Below, piece by piece: positions 42,282 to 52,911 of a stretch of DNA of 64,000 bases. Both the position numbers and the translations under genes were made by a program. Numbering within the stretch: the stretch's first letter is position 1; every line of letters begins with the position of its first letter. The stretch is from Gonocerus acuteangulatus (taxonomy: Eukaryota > Arthropoda > Insecta > Hemiptera > Coreidae). The DNA lies in the NCBI GenBank assembly GCA_946811695.1, contig OX328126.1:7888197-7952196 (forward strand). Reading direction: 5' to 3'. The notes beneath the pieces were generated by a model. The model was not told where the DNA came from, ran no database searches, and was given only the letters and a program-made list of their open reading frames with translations.

Positions 42282-42400
42282 AACAGTGAACTTTAGTGCT
42301 TAATAACTTCTTTCCTAGTTGAGAGAAACTTTTTTTTTTAACGGATTCGTGTTTATTGCATCAGAATACGTTATAGTGCAAACTTTGAAGAAAATCTTTT
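42282..42400. mobile_element. Fold-1 arm fragment
   Basis: ACAGTGAACTTTAGTGCTTA, CTTCTTTCCTAGTTGA, a T run, ACGGATTCGTGTTTATTGCA and GTGCAAACTTTGAAG follow the right-arm order of the large Fold-1 copies. Confidence 0.8.
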
Positions 42401-42425
42401 TAATTTTATACAATGCCAAATAAGC

Positions 42426-42565
42426 AACAGGCATTTTATAGAATACCTAGGCATTCTATAGAATACCTAGGCATTGTATAGAATACCTGTGTGTAATATG
42501 ACGTAGAAATTAATACATTCTACACTTTGCCTAAACCACTCAAGCATTCTATAGAATGCCTGGAT
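42426..42565. repeat. Palindromic short repeats (AGGCATTCTATAGAATRCCT)
   Basis: The self-complementary 20-mer AGGCATTCTATAGAATACCT and variants occur three times in tandem (42426-42490) and once more, as AAGCATTCTATAGAATGCCT, at 42541-42560. Confidence 0.85.
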
Positions 42566-42689
42566 TATATACTTTGCCGGTAACATATATATTAGGTTAC
42601 TTCCGATTATTTAGGGAGAAGGAAAGAGTCTCTGTGATTTATAGAAATTATGAAACACGCCATAGAACAAAGTTTGGAGTATTTTTCAC

Positions 42690-42815
42690 CCCACGGTGTC
42701 AATCCAGGGTCAACATCATCCATTTTACAATCCAGGGTCAACATCATCCATTTTACAATCCAGGGTCAACATCATCCATTTTACAATCCAGGGTCAACAT
42801 CATCCATTTTACAAA
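42690..42815. repeat. 30-bp minisatellite
   Basis: Four copies of CAATCCAGGGTCAACATCAT then CCATTTTACA. Being a multiple of 3 it gives a false repetitive ORF. Confidence 0.97.
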
Positions 42816-42927
42816 AATTCTTCCTAAATTTACATTTACTTGAATTATAGGGAACAGGGAAACGCTCAAACATACAACGAATACAAGCATTCCAATCCTA
42901 TGTCCTTCGTAGAATAGTCAACGCTCC

Positions 42928-43051
42928 CTATTAGCACTTTCCTCCGAAGGAAAGTAGCTATTGAGGTTGCACTCATGACGGAATTTTTGAAAAACATTTT
43001 CAAATCTTTATCGATCCTACCTAGTAAACATTGAAAATGACCCCCGTTAAA

Positions 43052-43082
<31 letters not shown>

Positions 43083-43984
43083 CTATAGCGGCCAGAGTTT
43101 TTGTTTTTTCGTCACGAAACTTGGTATATAGCATTCAATTATCAAACGATTGAACGAGTTCGTTAACCACCAAAATCGGTCCACCGGAAGGGGGGGGGGG
43201 GGGTTACCCCGAATCCAAAACACTAATTTGACCTTGCCAGCCGTAATATTTGTTTATTTCAACGAAACTCGGTATTCGTAGTGGTAATATAGAGAGAAAA
43301 GTGAGATGTAAAAGTAAACTAAATCGGTTCAATAGAAGGGGGGGGGGTTACTTCGGACCCACAATAGCAATTCGCCACTACCAGCCGTGATTTTTGTTAT
43401 ATTTTGAAGAAACTCGGTATTCGTAGTGGTAATCCACAGGTAAAAATGTGTTGTAAAAATAAACTAAATCGATTCATTAGGAGGGGGGGGGGCTTACTCC
43501 GGACCCAAATTACTGATATACTCATACCGGTCGTAATTTCTGCTGTATTGTAACGAAACGCGGTATTCGTCGTGGGTAACTCATGGGAAAGAAGTGTTGT
43601 AAAAATGAGCTAAATCGGTCAATCGGAAAGAGGGGTTTACTTTGTAATATATTTCAATTGAATTAGGTTCGCAAGGCCGCCGCAAGGAGCGCTCTCTACA
43701 ACTAGAGGGACTGTATCCTGTTCCTGCGTCAGATCAAAAGACGAAAATATGAAGTTTTTCGTATTTATTAAGTAGTGTAGTAGGTACCATGTGTAAACAT
43801 AACTCTGGAAGCAAATTAATTACAAAATTAATAATGGAACAGTTACTCATTACAAAATTAAAAGAGAACTATTCATGTTTTTATTTTATTTATGTTGGAT
43901 ATTTTAAGCAAATATTTTAAGCAGTGTACACCACCCAAATTCTGAGGAAAGTGCTTAGTTATGCAGCTTCTGCGTGATGGACTT
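42928..43984 (-). mobile_element. Fam-D element, inverted copy
   Basis: Inverse of 37885-39150: begins TAGCACTTTCCTCCGAAGGA, has GACCCCCGTTAAAATTTATA and a short TA tract (43058-43082), the ~150-bp units with G runs (43188-43203, 43341-43348, 43483-43491), and ends AGCTTCTGCGTGATGGAC. The two copies lie about 4 kb apart, head to head. Confidence 0.85.
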
Positions 43985-44180
43985 TATGTCTCCAACAAAA
44001 CCCTACATAACGACCTTAATATTCCCTTCGTAAAATACCTCGCCAAATCCCGATTCCTAACCTTTCATTCCAAGTTGTCATCCCACCCAAATCCTAGAGG
44101 TCAATCCCTTTCCACTCGGACCCATCCTAAAGACCTTCCCAGGAGGCTTAAGAGACTTTGGCCCCGTGACCAGCTACACT
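43985..44180 (+). pseudogene. Jockey-type LINE ORF2 C-terminus
   Basis: In frame from about 43988: SNKTLHNDLNIPFVKYLAKS, SKLSSHPNPRGQSLSTRT and LPRRLKRLWPRDQL. The pattern (N-x-T-L-H-x-D-L-x-I-P, then SSHPNP, then RRLKR) is the conserved tail of Jockey-type reverse transcriptase proteins. Its 5' side abuts Fam-D directly, so Fam-D may have inserted into this LINE. Confidence 0.8.
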
Positions 44181-44595
44181 TACACAGTTAAAAACTTTTT
44201 CGTTAACTTAAAAGTATTTTTCGAAGTACTGTATTTCTCATTAATAAAATACGTGCACTACTCACGATATTTGGATAAATATAAACACATTATAATCATA
44301 GAAAATCTTGAAGCTTTTGATTTTATCCAAAGGACTTTTTATCTAAAGGTACTTTAACATCCCATATAAAACGTTTGACATAAAGAATTGAAAAATATTG
44401 ATTTATTTGGGATTTATAAATTCAAATTAAATTTGATTTTGGTCAAATTAGTATTATTACCTCTTAAGCAGGCAATGCACGTTTCGATTTGCAGTCCGGG
44501 TCCAACTTCTGAAGTTGGGTCCAAGATCGGATCGTGAATGGGCTTGTTGGAGGGACGACTCGAAGGTCCGACATCCGATTGGCTACGGAGTTGGA
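44181..44595. other. No supported gene
   Basis: AT-rich to 44450; could include the LINE 3' untranslated region. Confidence 0.4.
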
Positions 44596-44825
44596 GCGTG
44601 AGTCGGATCAAAGTCGTCCAACTTAGCTCAGTCAGTGAGTGAGGGAGTCGGATCAAAGTCGTCCAACTTAGCTCAGTCAGTGAGTGAGGGAGTCGTATCA
44701 AAGTCGTCCAACTTAGCTCAGTCAGTGAGTGAGGGAGTCGTATCAAAGTCGTCCAACTTAGCTCAGTCAGTGAGTGAGGGAGTCGGATCAAAGTCGTCCA
44801 ACTTAGCTCAGTCAGTGCTTGACCT
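44596..44825. repeat. 45-bp minisatellite
   Basis: Five copies of GTCGKATCAAAGTCGTCCAA, CTTAGCTCAGTCAGTGAGTG, AGGGA. Overlapping ORFs on both strands are a by-product of the 15-codon period. Confidence 0.97.
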
Positions 44826-45365
44826 TCGGGCAACTTCGGTCTGCACTCGATACATTTTTCTGTTCGTGTGCAACGTACACAGTCGTGAAAACAGACTAAG
44901 ACTAAAGTTGGATCGCTAGTTGGATAGCAAGTCGGAGCGTGAGTGGAGTCTACTATCCAACTAGTAGTCCTACTTAGTCGTACTACAAATCGGAACGTGA
45001 ATAGCCTGGTCTATAACTTCGATACAAATGCGAAGTATCGAATGTGAAAATCACCACTTTCCAGAGTGAAAAAACTTTTATTCATTAATTTGCTTTTGGA
45101 CAGTGAAATAGTCTGCAGATCCGACCTTTTTACAGTGGTTACTTTCCCTTTCACTGAGTGAACTTAGATTCGAGAGTTTGCCGTACATCAGTCAAACAGC
45201 AATCAGTAAAGATAGAAAATGAAAAATTCGTTTTTTTCACATTCGATACTTTGCATTTGTATCGACGATAAAACATTTACCTGGCAGCCTAGTAACGCAA
45301 AAACGTACGTGTTACTATTCCCCCTTTCCCCCCGTAAAACCCGCGTTTCGCGACCATATCGCCCA
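44826..45365. other. No supported gene; short inverted motif
   Basis: CTTCGATACAAATGCGAAGT (45017-45036) and ATTCGATACTTTGCATTTGT (45241-45260) are related in opposite orientation, suggesting a foldback of about 240 bp. Confidence 0.45.
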
Positions 45366-45610
45366 AAAAAAAACCATGTTCGGGTGGACGGATTCTTCTG
45401 GTTAACTAACTTGACCTTTTAAGTCACACAAAATATTTGTTTACCATATTTAATTAATAACGGTCCATATTTGAGACAGCCAGAGAGCGAACAGGCATAT
45501 ATATACACACACAAATTTGAACCGCCGTTATTTTGGTGATCTATGGGTTCTGAATGGTGAAATTTTGATGTAGAAATTTCCGGATTGCACAATGAGGTCA
45601 GCCTAGCTAA
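45366..45610 (-). mobile_element. Fam-A fragment, minus strand
   Basis: GGGTGGACGGATTCTTCTGG, AGAGCGAACAGGCATATATA and TTTGAACCGCCGTTATTTTG reproduce the region around the TA tract in reverse; here the tract is only a few TA/CA units. Confidence 0.75.
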
Positions 45611-45797
45611 AAGAAGCTAATTTAATAGCTAATAGTTTAAGATCCATATTAATCTGTAACAAAATTTATATAACCTAGTGTGTGACATGCCGCACCCTAT
45701 GTAACTGGATAATAACGTATATGAGGATTGAATAAATCTGTTACCAACTAACCACAAACAAATTATTTTTCTTGCTAATGAGTTTAAGAAAAATAAA

Positions 45798-46036
45798 CTT
45801 TCTTGTCTTCTTTCTTCAGCGGTGCTTGTTCCATGGCCGCTATATTTCGCCCATCTCCTAATGGGCTTCATCAGACGTTGTAGTGTTCTCTTGAGGTGTG
45901 CAGGAGCTTGAGATTAGCTCCTGCACACCTCAAGAGAACACTACAACGTCTGATGAAGCCCATTAGGAGATGGGCGAAACATAACGGCCATGGAACAAGC
46001 TACCGCTGGAGAAAGAAACCAGGAGACAAGAAAGAT
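45798..46036. mobile_element. Long hairpin with hammerhead-like core in each arm
   Basis: Near-perfect inverted repeat, arms 45798-45907 and 45915-46036, separated by about 7 bp. In each arm, read outward, is GTCTGATGAAGCCCATTAG, GAGATGGGCGAAA: CTGATGA (45950-45956 on the plus strand), a 6-bp stem GCCCAT/ATGGGC, then GAAA (45976-45979). This is the conserved core of a hammerhead ribozyme with one extra A before stem II. I cannot find a matching stem I or a clear stem III, so activity is not shown. Inverted end-to-end copies with such motifs are known for Penelope-like elements. Confidence 0.6.
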
Positions 46037-46136
46037 GATGCCCCAGCGAGGAAGACTAAAGGAGAACAAGAGAAATAAAATTTGTTTAAATAAAACTTTT
46101 TTGCTTTTTGTCAACAATATTTTCTTATATCACACC

Positions 46137-46281
46137 CGGAGGCCGGGTGGCCGTGAGGGTTAAGGCGTGATATATCGTTTTTGTAAAGTCTTACAGAATT
46201 AAATTATGATTTTGGTTAATTTTAAGTTTTAATATTAAGTTAATAATAAATGGACGTTAAAATTTAATAAATACATAAATT
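46137..46281 (+). mobile_element. SINE-C, head and AT tail
   Basis: Head GGAGGCCGGGTGGCCGTGAG and GGTTAAGGCGTGA resembles tRNA Ser/Leu 5' halves. Ends AATAAATGGACGTTAAAATT and TAAATACATAAAT as at 14.4 kb. The middle is missing, including the B box. Confidence 0.8.
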
Positions 46282-47439
46282 ATAACACACCAATAAAAAA
46301 TAAGTCAAAAACATATACAAAGAGCCATTAACCGTCACTCATTCTAGCCCGCCGAGCAGAAATCAATTATTAAATTTAAACCATCACTCCATTTTCCTTG
46401 ATTCAATTTAGTTAATTAACAAGAAGCGGTGACTCTGATTAGCCTCAGGATAGGACACCCTATGAACGGAGCGATGAGGCGACAAACAGACAGGAGCGAC
46501 AGTAGAGCTCTCTGGTAGATGACAGCGGTACTAAAGATCAAAGAGAACCAGCCCCGACAATACAACACCATGCTAATGGTGCTCCGTGTACCCACTACAC
46601 TAATTATCTCCTACCCCCTACCCCCTCCCCGGGGGGAAGGGGGGGGGTGATTAAATTACACCGGAAAAGGGAGGATACGCTCTTGATAAGCCCTCATTGA
46701 AAAGGCAGATCCGTCAATTCATCCTTTCCGTTTGTACTGATGTCTAGTACAAACTTTACCAACATCCTGTTTTGCTTGGTATCCAGTTCAAGAAAAATAT
46801 TCAAACACAGATTAGATTAATTAAGTATAGGGAACGGATTTTCATGCAAAATAAAATTCAAAATATGTACACATATATTTAACTATTTATAATGAAATAT
46901 GTACTTAATATAAATGTGAAAAAATGTAGTAAAAAAATACCAAAAACGAAAAAAGAAAAGCACAAATAATTAGTAGTGTTATTATAAATGGAAAGAACAA
47001 AAGTTGAAAATGTATAGAAAAGAATGAATAAAACTGTATAAAATATTAAAAAATAAAGCATAAATAAAAATCAGGAACTCATTTTAAAAGGGAAAAGTCC
47101 AAGTTAAAAATTTCTACAGAGGAACATTATTTTCCAAAATTGTTTGCAACATGCATTCATAAATTATCAAACGTGAAATGACGCCGTTCTGATTTCATAA
47201 GTTTTTTTCTGGTGTTTTTTGTATCGAAAAATAGTCGACACTTTTCCGAGCGTTTCGTCCAATGCGTCTTAGGAAGTAAGAAATAAAATAAAATAGGTTG
47301 AAAATTCATTATTTTATATTTCGAGTTTGAAAAATGATAGGGACATAATTCTTTCACTTATTCATTTATTTTAGAGAGTGGATTAAAGGAATAATACAAT
47401 TGTTAAACAATAATTTGTTATATATATTTTTAAAACGCA
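46282..47439. other. No supported gene
   Basis: Mostly AT-rich. 46610-46660 has a C-run/G-run palindrome (CCCCCTCCCCGGGGGGAAGG) that could form a hairpin or G-quadruplex. Confidence 0.5.
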
Positions 47440-48381
47440 TCTGCTCCTAGACCATTAGCGCCGGGGAAGCATGGTATCCAGCCACCTCTGCTCCTAGACC
47501 ATTAGCGCCGGGGAAGCAGGGTATCCAGCCACCTCTGCTCCTAGACCATTAGCGCCGGGGAAGCATGGCAGCCAGCCACCTCTGCTCCTAGACCATTAGC
47601 GCCGGGGAAGCATGGCTACCAGCCACCTCTGCTCCTAGAACATTAGCGCCGGGGAAGCATGGCAGCCAGCCACCTCTGCTTCTAGACCATTAGCGCCGGG
47701 GAAGCATGGCAGCCAGCCACCTCTGCTCCTAGACCATTAGCGCCGGGGAAGCATGGCAGCCAGCCACCTCTGCTCCTAGACCATTAGCGCCGGGGAAGCA
47801 TGGCTACCAGCAACCTCTGCTCCTAGACCATTAGCGCCGGGGAAGCATGTTATCCAGCCACCTCTGCTCCTAGACCATTAGCGCCGGGGAAGCATGGCTC
47901 CCAGCAACCTCTGCTCCTAGACCATTAGCGCCGGGGAAGCATGGCTACCAGCAACCTCTGCTCCTAGACCATTAGCGCCGGGGAAGCATGGTATCCAGCC
48001 ACCTTTGCTCCTAGACCATTAGCGCCGGGGAAGCATGGCTGCCAGCCACCTCGGCTCCTAGACCACTAGCGCCGGTGAAGCATGGTATCCAGCCACCTCA
48101 GCTCCTAGACCACTAGCGCCGGGGAAGCATGGTATCCAGCCACCTCGGCTCCTAGACCACTAGCGCCGGTGAAGCATGGTATCCAGCCACCTCGGCTCCT
48201 AGACCACTAGCGCCGGGGAAGCATGGTATCCAGCCACCTCGGCTCCTAGACCACTAGCGCCGGGGAAGCATGGTATCCAGCCACCTCGGCTCCTAGACCA
48301 TTAGCGCCGGGGAAGCATGGCTGCCAGCCACCTCGGCTCCTAGACCATTAGCGCCGGGGAAGCATGGCTGCCAGCCACCTT
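47440..48381. repeat. 47-bp GC-rich minisatellite, ~20 copies
   Basis: Unit: CTCTGCTCCTAGACCATTAG, CGCCGGGGAAGCATGG, then a variable 3-4 bases and CCAGCCAC. Variation is patterned: the first third mostly has CTCTGCTCC and ACCATTAG; from about 48050 it is CTCGGCTCC and ACCACTAG, then returns to ACCATTAG in the last two. Confidence 0.98.
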
Positions 48382-48985
48382 TGCATCTTCCAATTAGTGT
48401 AGACAAAGTGATCTACACTCAATGGGTAGAGGATTATTTTCTTTCTCGGTTTCCGCTTTATTTTTTCAATTACAAAATAAAAAGAATATCAAAATATTTA
48501 GCAAAAAAATGTATTTATATGTTTTTACGTTTGATTAAGACCACACTTGTTTTGCTGTTTGTAGTATCCCAAACCGAAAATTAATTAGGTAGTACTATGG
48601 AATTTTCCCAAGTAGGGATTTGTGGAAATCGCCTTAAAACTGTCGCATTCATTTTCCTACGCAAAAAAACAACAAACTACGTGTAAGCGTATTAACGCAG
48701 AAACAACAATCATTTCATACTGTCCAAGCCTAAAATTAGTAGTATAAATCAGTATTATTATACCTAACGTTTTAACTGGTTGTTGTTTATTTTATATTGT
48801 GCATTTAACAGTAAAAGTAGTATTGTTTCCAAGAGCGAAGGTTGGGGAAGTCGCCATGATACTGTCAGTTTCATGTTGTGGCCCCTTAAATATATTTTAT
48901 CTTCGAGATTTTATTTTATATTTTTAACGAAAGATCAAACCCTACCAATTACCAATATTATTCATTTACTAATATCACTAGAGAT
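48382..48985. other. No supported gene; weak Fam-A-like patches
   Basis: ORFs of 60-70 codons without domains. CCCAAACCGAAAATTAATTAG and GAAATCGCCTTAAAAC hint at very old inverted Fam-A sequence. Confidence 0.4.
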
Positions 48986-48989
48986 ATGA

Positions 48990-49035
48990 AGGGAACCGCG
49001 CTAAGATGACGCAGTTCCTGCGAGTCGGACTTTTT
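48990..49035 (+). mobile_element. Solo Fam-A right terminus
   Basis: GGAACCGCGCTAAGATGACG and CAGTTCCTGCGAGTCGGACT with TTTTAC: an intact right end with little recognisable body on its left. Confidence 0.8.
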
Positions 49036-49665
49036 ACTTCGGTATCAGACATGTTGTCTGTCCTCACACTGGATGACCCAAGGAAGTAGATATATCGCAC
49101 AGAGTTATTGTTAACTACTCTATCCGTCTTTTACTCTTTTTTCTGATTTTAACAATAAGAACGAAGCGAGCGATAAAAGTGTAAGAGTTAATACTAAGAG
49201 CCCCCCTAAGATGGGGAGGAGTCTGAAGAGGCAGTAAAAAGTGAGAATGAGAAGTTGAAGCAATACTTGTAAGGTATTCCATTCCAGGGATGGTTGGGTC
49301 TTTGCTCCGATCCTTTCCTTAATAACTCCAAAGCTAAGAATGCAAGGTGCCTAGGTCATCGCCTTGTGAAACACCAACGGCTACTTTCTAGTCCAATAAC
49401 ATTTTATTAGTCGGTACCCGGTTGGAGAAAAAAGTGAAATAAATTCTTATACAATTTAATAAAATTAATAATACTAAAAACGACGGTTCTTATTTTTTTC
49501 TACTGCAGGGGGTCGATAAAGCAGTACATCATTCGATTTTGTTCAACTACTTTATTTGCTATGTTTTGCCCGGCATGTTTCGTGCCTTTGTTCGCACCTC
49601 TCCAGGGGCTTTCCTTATCACGAAGTCCTCTCGTCATGCGTACTGGCTTGAGTCAGGCGTAATAC
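49036..49665. other. No supported gene
   Basis: Unique sequence; nothing recognised. Confidence 0.5.
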
Positions 49666-49990
49666 TGTATTACGTGGCTCAAAAATGGTCCGATTTTGGT
49701 GAAATTTGAAAAAAAAAAATCTGGTCGAGTTTGTAAGCCAGCAGAATCCGTCCACCGGAAGATGCTTTTTGGAGTGAAAATCGCGCGAAAAAATCGTAAC
49801 CCTTACGTTTTCGAGTTCATAAGCTTTCAGGTACTCGTTTTATGGGTTTCTTAACGTCGAGAAAAACGAATGAAACCATTTTTAAAGCGATATCTGTAAC
49901 AGTTTTCGAGAAACATTGGAACATCTACTTTTCCAAACTCTATCTCTTAAAAGGGTACTCGGGAAAAGTCTGTCACGCAGGAGCTGCTTA
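49666..49990 (+). mobile_element. Fam-A fragment joined to a Fam-D-like end
   Basis: GGTCCGATTTTGGTGAAATT, CAGCAGAATCCGTCCACCGG, AACGAATGAAACCATTTTTA and GTTTTCGAGAAACATTGG are Fam-A; at 49968 it switches to AGTCTGTCACGCAGGAGCTG, the Fam-D terminal motif. Confidence 0.72.
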
Positions 49991-50224
49991 ACTTATTACA
50001 CTCCTTGGCAAGGTAAATATACGCCGCACTATTGAAGAATGTGTACTAAACTATATAAATACAAAATTAACATAAATAGTTTTTGATCATTTATATTTCT
50101 TTTTAACAGGTGCCTCAATTATAAATTTTTTATTTAAATTTTTTCCACATCTGAAATTCTCCAATGAGACAGAATCCAGAAGAACAAACAACAGGAAGTG
50201 CGTATATGAACACAATTAGGTGAA

Positions 50225-50725
50225 TACAATTGCTTTAATACAAGATTTGTATATTATTGTATATTATTATTATTGTATATTATTATATTGTAAGATTTAT
50301 ATTTAATACAAGATTTGTATATTATTGTATATTAATATATTGTAAGATTTGTATTTAATACAAGATTTGTATATTATTGTATATTATTATTATTGTATAT
50401 TATTATATTGTAAGATTTGTATTTAATACAAGATTTGTATATTATTGTATATTAATATATTGTAAGATTTGTATGTAATACAAGATTTGTATATTATTGT
50501 ATATTATTATATTGTAAGATTTGTATTTAATACAAGATTTGTATATTATTGTATATTAATATATTGTAAGATTTGTATTTAATACAAGATTTGTATATTA
50601 TTGTATATTATTATATTGTAAGATTTGTATTTAATACAAGATTTGTATATTATTGTATATTATTATTATTGTATATTATTATATTGTAAGATTTGTATTT
50701 AATACAAGATTTGTATATTATTGCA
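50225..50725. repeat. AT-rich tandem array
   Basis: Units TACAAGATTTGTATATTATT, GTATATTATTATATTGTAAG, ATTTGTATTTAA with a period alternating around 60 and 80 bp, about eight copies. TACAAGATTTGTA is nearly self-complementary. Confidence 0.95.
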
Positions 50726-50964
50726 TCGGCCAAAAGCCACACAAAAAAACAATTGAATAAAACGCATTCTACTGAAATAAATTAACACACAAAAAAAATC
50801 TTTTTTATCAACACGCACTAACTGAAACATTGACGGGCACTGGCTGAATTTTCTTCTCACGCATAGGATTAAATATTGTAAACAAGCTATATGTGTCTAA
50901 GCCTCTCTTCGTATAATATAATATCTACTCTATAATATATCTACTATATATTTGTCAAATACTA

Positions 50965-51212
50965 CTCACTCACTCACTCACTCACTCACTCACTCACTCA
51001 CTCACTCACTCACTCACTCACTCACTCACTCACTCACTCACTCACTCACTCACTCACTCACTCACTCACTCACTCACTCACTCACTCACTCACTCACTCA
51101 CTCACTCACTCACTCACTCACTCACTCACTCACTCACTCACTCACTCACTCACTCACTCACTCACTCACTCACTCACTCACTCACTCAATCACTCACTCA
51201 CTCACTCACTCA
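50965..51212. repeat. (CTCA)n microsatellite, ~62 units
   Basis: Near-perfect CTCA repeat with one CTCAAT interruption at about 51185. At the same place H2 has only CTGAATGACTGACTCACTGA. It yields a false Thr-His-Ser-Leu ORF. Confidence 0.99.
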
Positions 51213-51530
51213 CCTATCATCCCCCAGCCCAAACCGCTCGACAGAAAATTTTGAAATTTTGCATGGACACTCCCTATATAACGTAGGCGCTCGCTAAGAA
51301 AGGATTTTTTGATATTCGTATTTTTAAGCATTTTTAGGGGGTTTAAAGTTTTAGTTGGTTAGAGCAGGCAAGCCTAGGCAGCATGCGTTGCTAGGACGAT
51401 AACAGAACAGCTGTTACCGTACATTATCTATTTCATAGTATTATTTATAATTGAGGTTAATTTAAACTTTGATGGCAAACCTTGAATTACTTGAAATAAA
51501 CTGTCCCTCATAGAGTTTACGGTATGATAT

Positions 51531-51784
51531 AAAAACGGTTATTTGCTTAAATTAGAAGCAAAATGGTGAGTTTTAAGCCTAGCAAGTAACGGGAATGGGG
51601 AATCATACATTTTTAGTCTACACACAACTTAAAAATAAAATAGGAAACTGTTTTGCGACTTAATTTTCTTTTACAAAATCGCCCAGCCTAATACTGGCCG
51701 CTGGCAGCGCTGTGTCTGAGCAAAATACCGGGACTGTCTCAGCCAAACCGGGACGTATGACAAGCCTCCTACACTTAGAGTATT
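51531..51784. other. Insert within Helitron H3
   Basis: H4 reads GTTTACGCTATACCTGGTGA continuously; H3 is interrupted after GTTTACGGTAT and resumes at CCTGGTGATGG. The insert includes a more GC-rich part (GCCGCTGGCAGCGCTGTGTC) and an open minus-strand frame. It may be captured host DNA or another element. Confidence 0.55.
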
Positions 51785-52465
51785 CCTGGTGATGGTCCTT
51801 CCCAGGCAATAATATCCCGAACCCTTGCACAGCCTCCTCACCCATCAGCATCCCCAGTCAGAACACTTCTTGATAATGCTCGCGAATACAATGGATGTTT
51901 CCAAATGACATCTTGGAAACATAAACTTTTAAATTTTAACCTACATTTATTATTGACAACAATTTTTAACCTGTAGTGGTTTAACTTCTGTTACTGGTAA
52001 CCTATAGATAACGGGTTATCTGTTTCATAACACTGGTCCGGAGCGCCCCAGTGTCTAGAAACATTATACTTTGATTACTTATCAATTGATGAATAACATA
52101 TTGTATGACGGGAGTCGTGCTATAATAAACTGCACAAAATTATGTAGTACCTAGCGTTATTTTTTATGGTACATTATTAAACGCAATAAAATAACTATTT
52201 ATCTGCCGTGACGAAGCACGGGTAGTCAGCTAGTATCATATAAAGTGATCTCTAAGTGCACTAATAATTAAAATATGCATTTATAAAATATTGTTTAAAA
52301 AAAAAATAAAACAAAAACATAATAATACAAATAGATGACAACCGCCCTTTATTTTAGTGTTTTGGTCTACTGTCTTTCATTCTCGTGTGAGTAGTTTTGG
52401 TCAAAGGAAATTACCAAACGAGTCAAAAATTTGCTACTACAAAAGTCAAGATATTTTTTCCCTAT

Positions 52466-52614
52466 TTGTTTACGGCGAACCGACATATATGGTGCAGCCG
52501 GGAATTTTCTCAACGGGCCCTGGAATGAGAAAAATCTCTGCTGCGGGTGGGACTTGAACCCTTCTCACCCGCATGAGAATCCAAGTCATTAGCCACTAGA
52601 CCACGGGGAGACTC
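52466..52614 (-). mobile_element. SINE-B, minus strand, diverged
   Basis: Inverted head GCCACTAGACCACGGGGAGA and B box GGGACTTGAACCC; left side TTTACGGCGAACCGACATAT is the inverted 3' end without a long T run. Confidence 0.85.
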
Positions 52615-52654
52615 CAGTCACCATATTTTACAAAAATATGCAAATATTTTACAC

Positions 52655-52911
52655 ATCGTCCCTACCATGTCAAACTATCTAATATGCTAAATCTCGTTTT
52701 TAAGATTCTAGACTTTGCCCTTGGATTGTGGACGATACGACTTGTCAAAAATTGCCACAACTCTAACCCCTTTAGAATAGCCTTTAATGGCTCAAATAAA
52801 ATATCGAATAAGACCATTTTTCAATATATTACTCCGTCAATGGATAGAATATGTTGGTTCTCTAGTTCGCTCCACTTTGCGTATTAAATAGTTTGGCATG
52901 GTAGGGACGAT
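52655..52911. mobile_element. ~257-bp MITE with ~33-bp TIRs
   Basis: Left ATCGTCCCTACCATGTCAAA and right TTTGGCATGGTAGGGACGAT are inverse, extended by CTATCTAATATGC / GCGTATTAAATAG. No coding capacity; family not recognised. Confidence 0.85.

Larger units (their letters stand above)
50940..52233 (+). mobile_element. Helitron, non-autonomous (H3), complete ends
   Basis: 5' end TCTACTATATATTTGTCAAA preceded by A; 3' end has a hairpin CCGTG-ACGAAG-CACGG (52206-52221), 8 bases, then CTAG followed by T, so insertion was between A and T. This is the textbook Helitron end structure. Body shared with H2 and H4. It carries the CTCA array (50965-51212) and a ~250-bp insert absent from H4 (51531-51784). 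No Rep/helicase. Confidence 0.9.

Noticed and set aside
47440..48381. CRISPR-like array (also 11.4-12.3 and 62-64 kb)
   Set aside because: Units are contiguous without unique spacers, and the DNA is animal nuclear sequence.
50952..51254. 100-codon Thr-His-Ser-Leu ORF
   Set aside because: Read-through of the CTCA array inside a Helitron.
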